NCBI GenBank assembly: GCA_022579005.1
Contig: MU402006.1
Coordinates: 1-11,368 of the forward strand
DNA from: Poronia punctata
Lineage: Eukaryota; Ascomycota; Sordariomycetes; Xylariales; Xylariaceae
Reading direction: 5' to 3'
DNA: 11,368 nucleotides
Part shown: piece after piece, positions 8,162-11,368 of the stretch
Numbering within the stretch: the stretch's first letter is position 1
How the letters are laid out: each line of letters starts with the position of its first letter
Translations under genes and position numbers: made by a program
Notes under the pieces: model-generated
Told to the model about the DNA's origin: nothing
What the model saw: only the letters and a program-made list of their open reading frames with translations
The model's database searches: none

Positions 8162-8407
8162 TAGTTATAAATTGGTTAATAGCAGTATAGCTAACTAGGT
8201 AGCTTATAGCCATTACCTTTTTTAAATAATAAATATAAGGCCTATACTTGTAGACAGCTGCAGCCTTACTATTTAGTGCACACATAAGCTTGCACCCTTA
8301 ACGAGAACTTAAAGGCTTTTCTTTTTTTTTCTCTTTACCTTAAGATTTTTAGCAATAAATCAAGTTACCTTTTAAAGCCTTGCCTTTTTTGTAACTTATT
8401 TGCAACA
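8162..8407 (+). repeat. 3' long terminal repeat (246 bp)
   Basis: It matches 1681-1926 without gaps at 225 of 246 positions (about 91.5%), and every difference is a transition. It keeps the less mutated version at 8337-8346 (accttaagat), the segment complementary to the primer-binding site. Like its partner it starts TA and ends CA. All 16 or so GpC dinucleotides in the LTR are identical in both copies. Confidence 0.96.
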
Positions 8408-8411
8408 ACTT
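8408..8411. repeat. Candidate target-site duplication, right copy (actt)
   Basis: It matches 1677-1680 and lies directly after the terminal CA of the 3' LTR. See the left copy for the one-base ambiguity and the limits of so short a match. Confidence 0.55.
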
Positions 8412-11368
8412 TTAAAAAGCTTATGCTTAATAATAAATAATATAATAAGTTATAAGCAAAATTAAAAGTAATAATATAATTATTTTAATTATTTTAAAAT
8501 TAGTTAATATAAAAGCAAAAACATTAATTTAACTTATAATTAATAATTTTAATAGCGTTTTAAGTTTATAAGTAATTAAAGCTACTTTAATAATATTTAG
8601 TGCTTATTAAAATATTTAAAGCTTTTATTAGCTATAAAATAAACTATTTTTTATTATTACTAATTTAAGTGCTTAAAAGGCTAAAAAATTAATATAAATA
8701 ATAATAATACTTTTTAGCTAGTACTTTAGTAGTATTAGTTTTTTTATTTAAAATAGTAGCAATTAAGCAGCTAAACTTATTAATAAAGCACTATACGTAA
8801 TTATAGCTATACTTATTTTTTAGTATATTTTTTTTATTAACTATAATAATATTTTATATATACTAAAAAAAAAGTAATAAGTATAAAAAGCTTAGTATTT
8901 TATTATAAAAGTTTTTATTACGTTAGCAATTTTAGCAATTATAAATATATTACTAAATATTTTTTTTAAAATTAAGCTAGTAGTAGTTAACTAAAAAAGC
9001 TTAAATTATTTTATTTTAGCTATTATAAGCTTAAAACTTAAGCATATAAGCTTTTTAAATTAAAGCTATTTAAAAAAATATTAAGCTATTTTAAGTAATA
9101 GCTAAAATAATTAGCTTTTTTTTATAAGTACTTAGTTTTTAAAGTTAGTTTTTTTTAATAATTAAGTTAATTAACTTTAGTTTTTTTAGTATTATTAAAA
9201 GTAAAGGTATAAAAAATAGTTAAACTTTAATAAAAGTAATTATAATTTAAAAGTAAAAGCTTATAATATTTTTTAAAAAAATTAAAGTAAGCATTTAATT
9301 TTTTTCTTTTTAAGCTTTAATAGTAAAAAAGTTAATAGTTTTGCAAAATAATATATTAGCAATTATATTTTTTTTTTTTAAGCAATACTTTTACTTAATA
9401 GTAAACTTATATAAAAAGTTTAGCTAAGCTATTTATTATAATTTTAAATAATATTTAGTAAAAAAATAAGTTAAAGCTTAGTAGTTAATAAAAACGGTAA
9501 TTTAAGTACTTAGTAATTTATTATAAAAATAATTAAAAGTTTAAACTATAGCTAAAAACTTTTTATTTTATATTAAATAAGCTTGCTTAGTAAATATTAT
9601 AGTTTTAAAAAAATAACTAATAAGCTTTTATTTTTTATTAGGTTATAGTTAAAAAATAATACTTTTAGTAGCGTTATAAAATATATTAGCTTTTATTTAA
9701 ATAAAAAAACTTAGCTAAAAAAAAGCAAGTACTAGTATAATATAAGCTAGCTTTTTAAGTTAATTAAAAAAAGCTTTTTATTTAAAGCTTAAAATAAAAA
9801 GTTTTTTTTTTTTTAAAAAGTTAGTTTAATAGTTTAGTAGCTTTACTAGCATAGTAAACAAACATATAAACATAGTTATAAAAACTAAAAAATAAATAAA
9901 TAGTAGTAGTATTATAAAGTTTTAAAAATTTTTACTTTATAATAGCTTTAGTTTTAGCTAAGTTAATAAAAATGCTTTTACTTATTTTAATAATTATGCT
10001 TAAGTAGTTAACTTTTTTAGCATTAAATTAAAACTTATTAATATTGCCTTATAAGCTACTAGCAAATAAGTAGCAAATAACTTTTTTATAGTTTTTTTAA
10101 TATTAAAGCTTTTTTTATAAATAAACTAAAACATTATTAGTATAAGCGCTAGCATATTAATTAAGTAGGTTTTATAATTAAGTATTAATAAAAAACTACT
10201 ATTAAGCTAGTTTTACTTTTAGTTTAAATAATAAAACCTTTTACTAATAAGTACTTATATAAATATAAAAAGTAGTTAAATACTTAAAAAATAAAATTAT
10301 TTATAAGCAATAAAAAGCTTTAATAATATTAAACTTTAATATATAATAAATATTATAATAGTTAAAAATAGTTTTATTAATATTTAAAGCAATAATAATA
10401 TAGTTTTTAAAATAATAGTTTTACTAATAATAGTTAATATAAAACTATTTTTTAATAAACTTTAGTTTAAAAGTAAAAAGTATAAAAGCTATATAAAGCT
10501 TTATATAAGGTTTAATAAAACTAAAAGTAAAAAGTTTATTAGTAGTTTTTTTTTTTTAAAAAATATATTTAACTAGTATTTAAAACTAAAAAAAACTAGT
10601 AAAAAATACTTTATTAATTAGTTTTAATTTTATATTAAAGCTAAAGCAAAAAAAAAGTAAAATATTAGCTTTTTTTAAAAAAAAAAACCTTTTAAATAAG
10701 CAAGTTAAAGTAAAATTAATTAACGTACTTAAGTAATATATTTTAAGTTTTTATTTATAAAAAACTTAATAAAGCTTATAATTAAAAAAAAAGCATTAAC
10801 TTAAGCTAATAAGCTTTAAAGCTGCTTTATATATTTAATAAGTATTAGCTTGCTTAAATTTAATAGTTTTAAAGACTTTTATTTTTAAGTATATACTAAG
10901 TACTAAATAAATATAATAATTAAAGTAATAGCTTTTTAATTATTTTTATTAACTAAGCTAAAAAGTTAAATAGTAGCTATAGTAAAGCAAATAAAAAGCT
11001 TATTATATTATAGTAGCTAGTAGTGCTAATTTAGTTTAGTATTTTAGTAGTTAATATTTTATTAATAAGTAAGTTGCTTAATTAGCATAACTAAGTTTTT
11101 TTTTATTAAAAAAATTATAAATAAGTATATAGTAAAAAGTAAAGTTTTTTTAAGCTATAATAATTAGCAGTGCTTATAATTTAAAGTAATAAAGTGTTTA
11201 GCTATTTATTATAAACTAATAATAATCTTATTGCTAATATTAGTAATTTAAAAAGTTTAATTAATAAATTAGTAACTATTAATTTTTAAGCTAGCTATTA
11301 GCGTTTAAAAAATAGTGCTAGCAAGTTAGCTTTTATAGTTAAAAAGTTAAATAAGCTTTTTTAAATAA
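8412..11368. other. Extremely AT-rich RIP-degraded right flank, no recognisable gene
   Basis: Sampled lines give about 5-15% G+C. The 60 bases from 9001 contain 12 TpA against 8 ApT, no TpG, no CpG and one CpA. TpC and GpA are nearly absent across the stretch, while AGCT, AGC and GCT words are frequent. I see no LTR, terminal inverted repeat, tRNA or coding signature I would defend. One FTNN-like word at 10420 was examined as a possible damaged LINE reverse transcriptase and dropped. The stretch is most likely saturated old repeat sequence. Confidence 0.75.

Larger units (their letters stand above)
1681..8407 (+). mobile_element. Full-length, RIP-inactivated Ty3/Gypsy chromovirus LTR retrotransposon
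   Basis: This is a 6.7-kb element with paired 246-bp LTRs, a primer-binding site, gag, pol, a polypurine tract and a candidate target duplication. The domain order protease, reverse transcriptase, RNase H, integrase, chromodomain defines a chromovirus of the Ty3/Gypsy (Metaviridae) group. It resembles the Tf1/sushi/MAGGY lineage of fungal elements in layout. I see no large deletion or nested insertion: pol stays in one register for more than 4 kb. The decay is therefore by substitution and not by rearrangement. G-to-A and C-to-T changes have turned Trp, Gln and Arg codons into stops throughout, so no product can be made. The element is clearly less AT-rich (about 20-25% G+C in a sampled coding line, up to 40% in an LTR line) than the DNA around it. 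The family name is not known to me. Confidence 0.96.

Noticed and set aside
10420..10560. Possible LINE reverse transcriptase remnant: an FTNN word (ttt act aat aat) resembling a damaged FADD/YADD box.
   Set aside because: No GSPLSP-like block is found upstream in any frame and no convincing N..K(S/T) block follows in the same frame. In sequence this rich in aat and act codons the word is expected by chance.
1..11368. Mitochondrial genome, or nuclear DNA of a naturally AT-rich protist such as Plasmodium or Dictyostelium.
   Set aside because: No rRNA, tRNA or mitochondrial genes are visible. The paired LTRs differ only by C/T and G/A changes, and catalytic Asp codons are hit by G-to-A. Both point to RIP in a fungal nuclear genome and not to a uniformly AT-rich one.
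8412..11368. Short open frames in the AT-rich flanks as small genes.
   Set aside because: They are brief, made almost wholly of Lys, Asn, Ile, Leu, Phe and Tyr codons, and have no motif or expression signal. They are what this composition yields by chance.

Overview
The window looks like an AT-rich, repeat-induced point mutation (RIP)-degraded block of a filamentous ascomycete (Pezizomycotina) nuclear genome. The clues are one degenerate Ty3/Gypsy chromovirus with a fungal-type layout, almost purely C-to-T and G-to-A damage, and flanks of only about 5-15% G+C in hand-counted lines. I cannot name the genus. There is no intact gene, tRNA, rRNA or CRISPR array that I can support. The short open frames that can be drawn here are chance products of the base composition.

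Layout: 1-1680 is extremely AT-rich sequence with no recognisable content. 1681-8407 is a complete but dead LTR retrotransposon on the + strand. It has two 246-bp LTRs (1681-1926 and 8162-8407), a candidate 4-bp target duplication, a primer-binding site touching the 5' LTR, gag in one frame (about 2099-3772), pol in the -1 frame (about 3757 to no later than 8112), and a polypurine tract touching the 3' LTR. Pol can be followed in one uninterrupted register through protease, reverse transcriptase, RNase H, integrase and a C-terminal chromodomain. 8412-11368 is again extremely AT-rich and unassigned.

How the parts worked together: the LTR carries the promoter and ends. Gag (with a CCHC knuckle) forms the particle, and Pol would be made by a -1 frameshift near the gag end. 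A 10-nt match between the primer-binding site and a point inside the LTR just after a CT-rich tract suggests Tf1/sushi-type self-priming. The integrase chromodomain would have directed insertion into heterochromatin. Every active site is now mutated (protease D to N, RT DD to NN, integrase D,D,E to N,N,K), and tryptophan, glutamine and arginine codons have become stops.

The 21 differences between the two LTRs are all transitions, with no indels, and none is at a GpC cytosine. The same sparing of GpC and loss of TpC and CpA is seen in the flanks. The flanks are more depleted of G+C than the element, suggesting older or more intense mutation there. I found no new kind of system. The most useful observations are the mutational context rule and the self-priming geometry.
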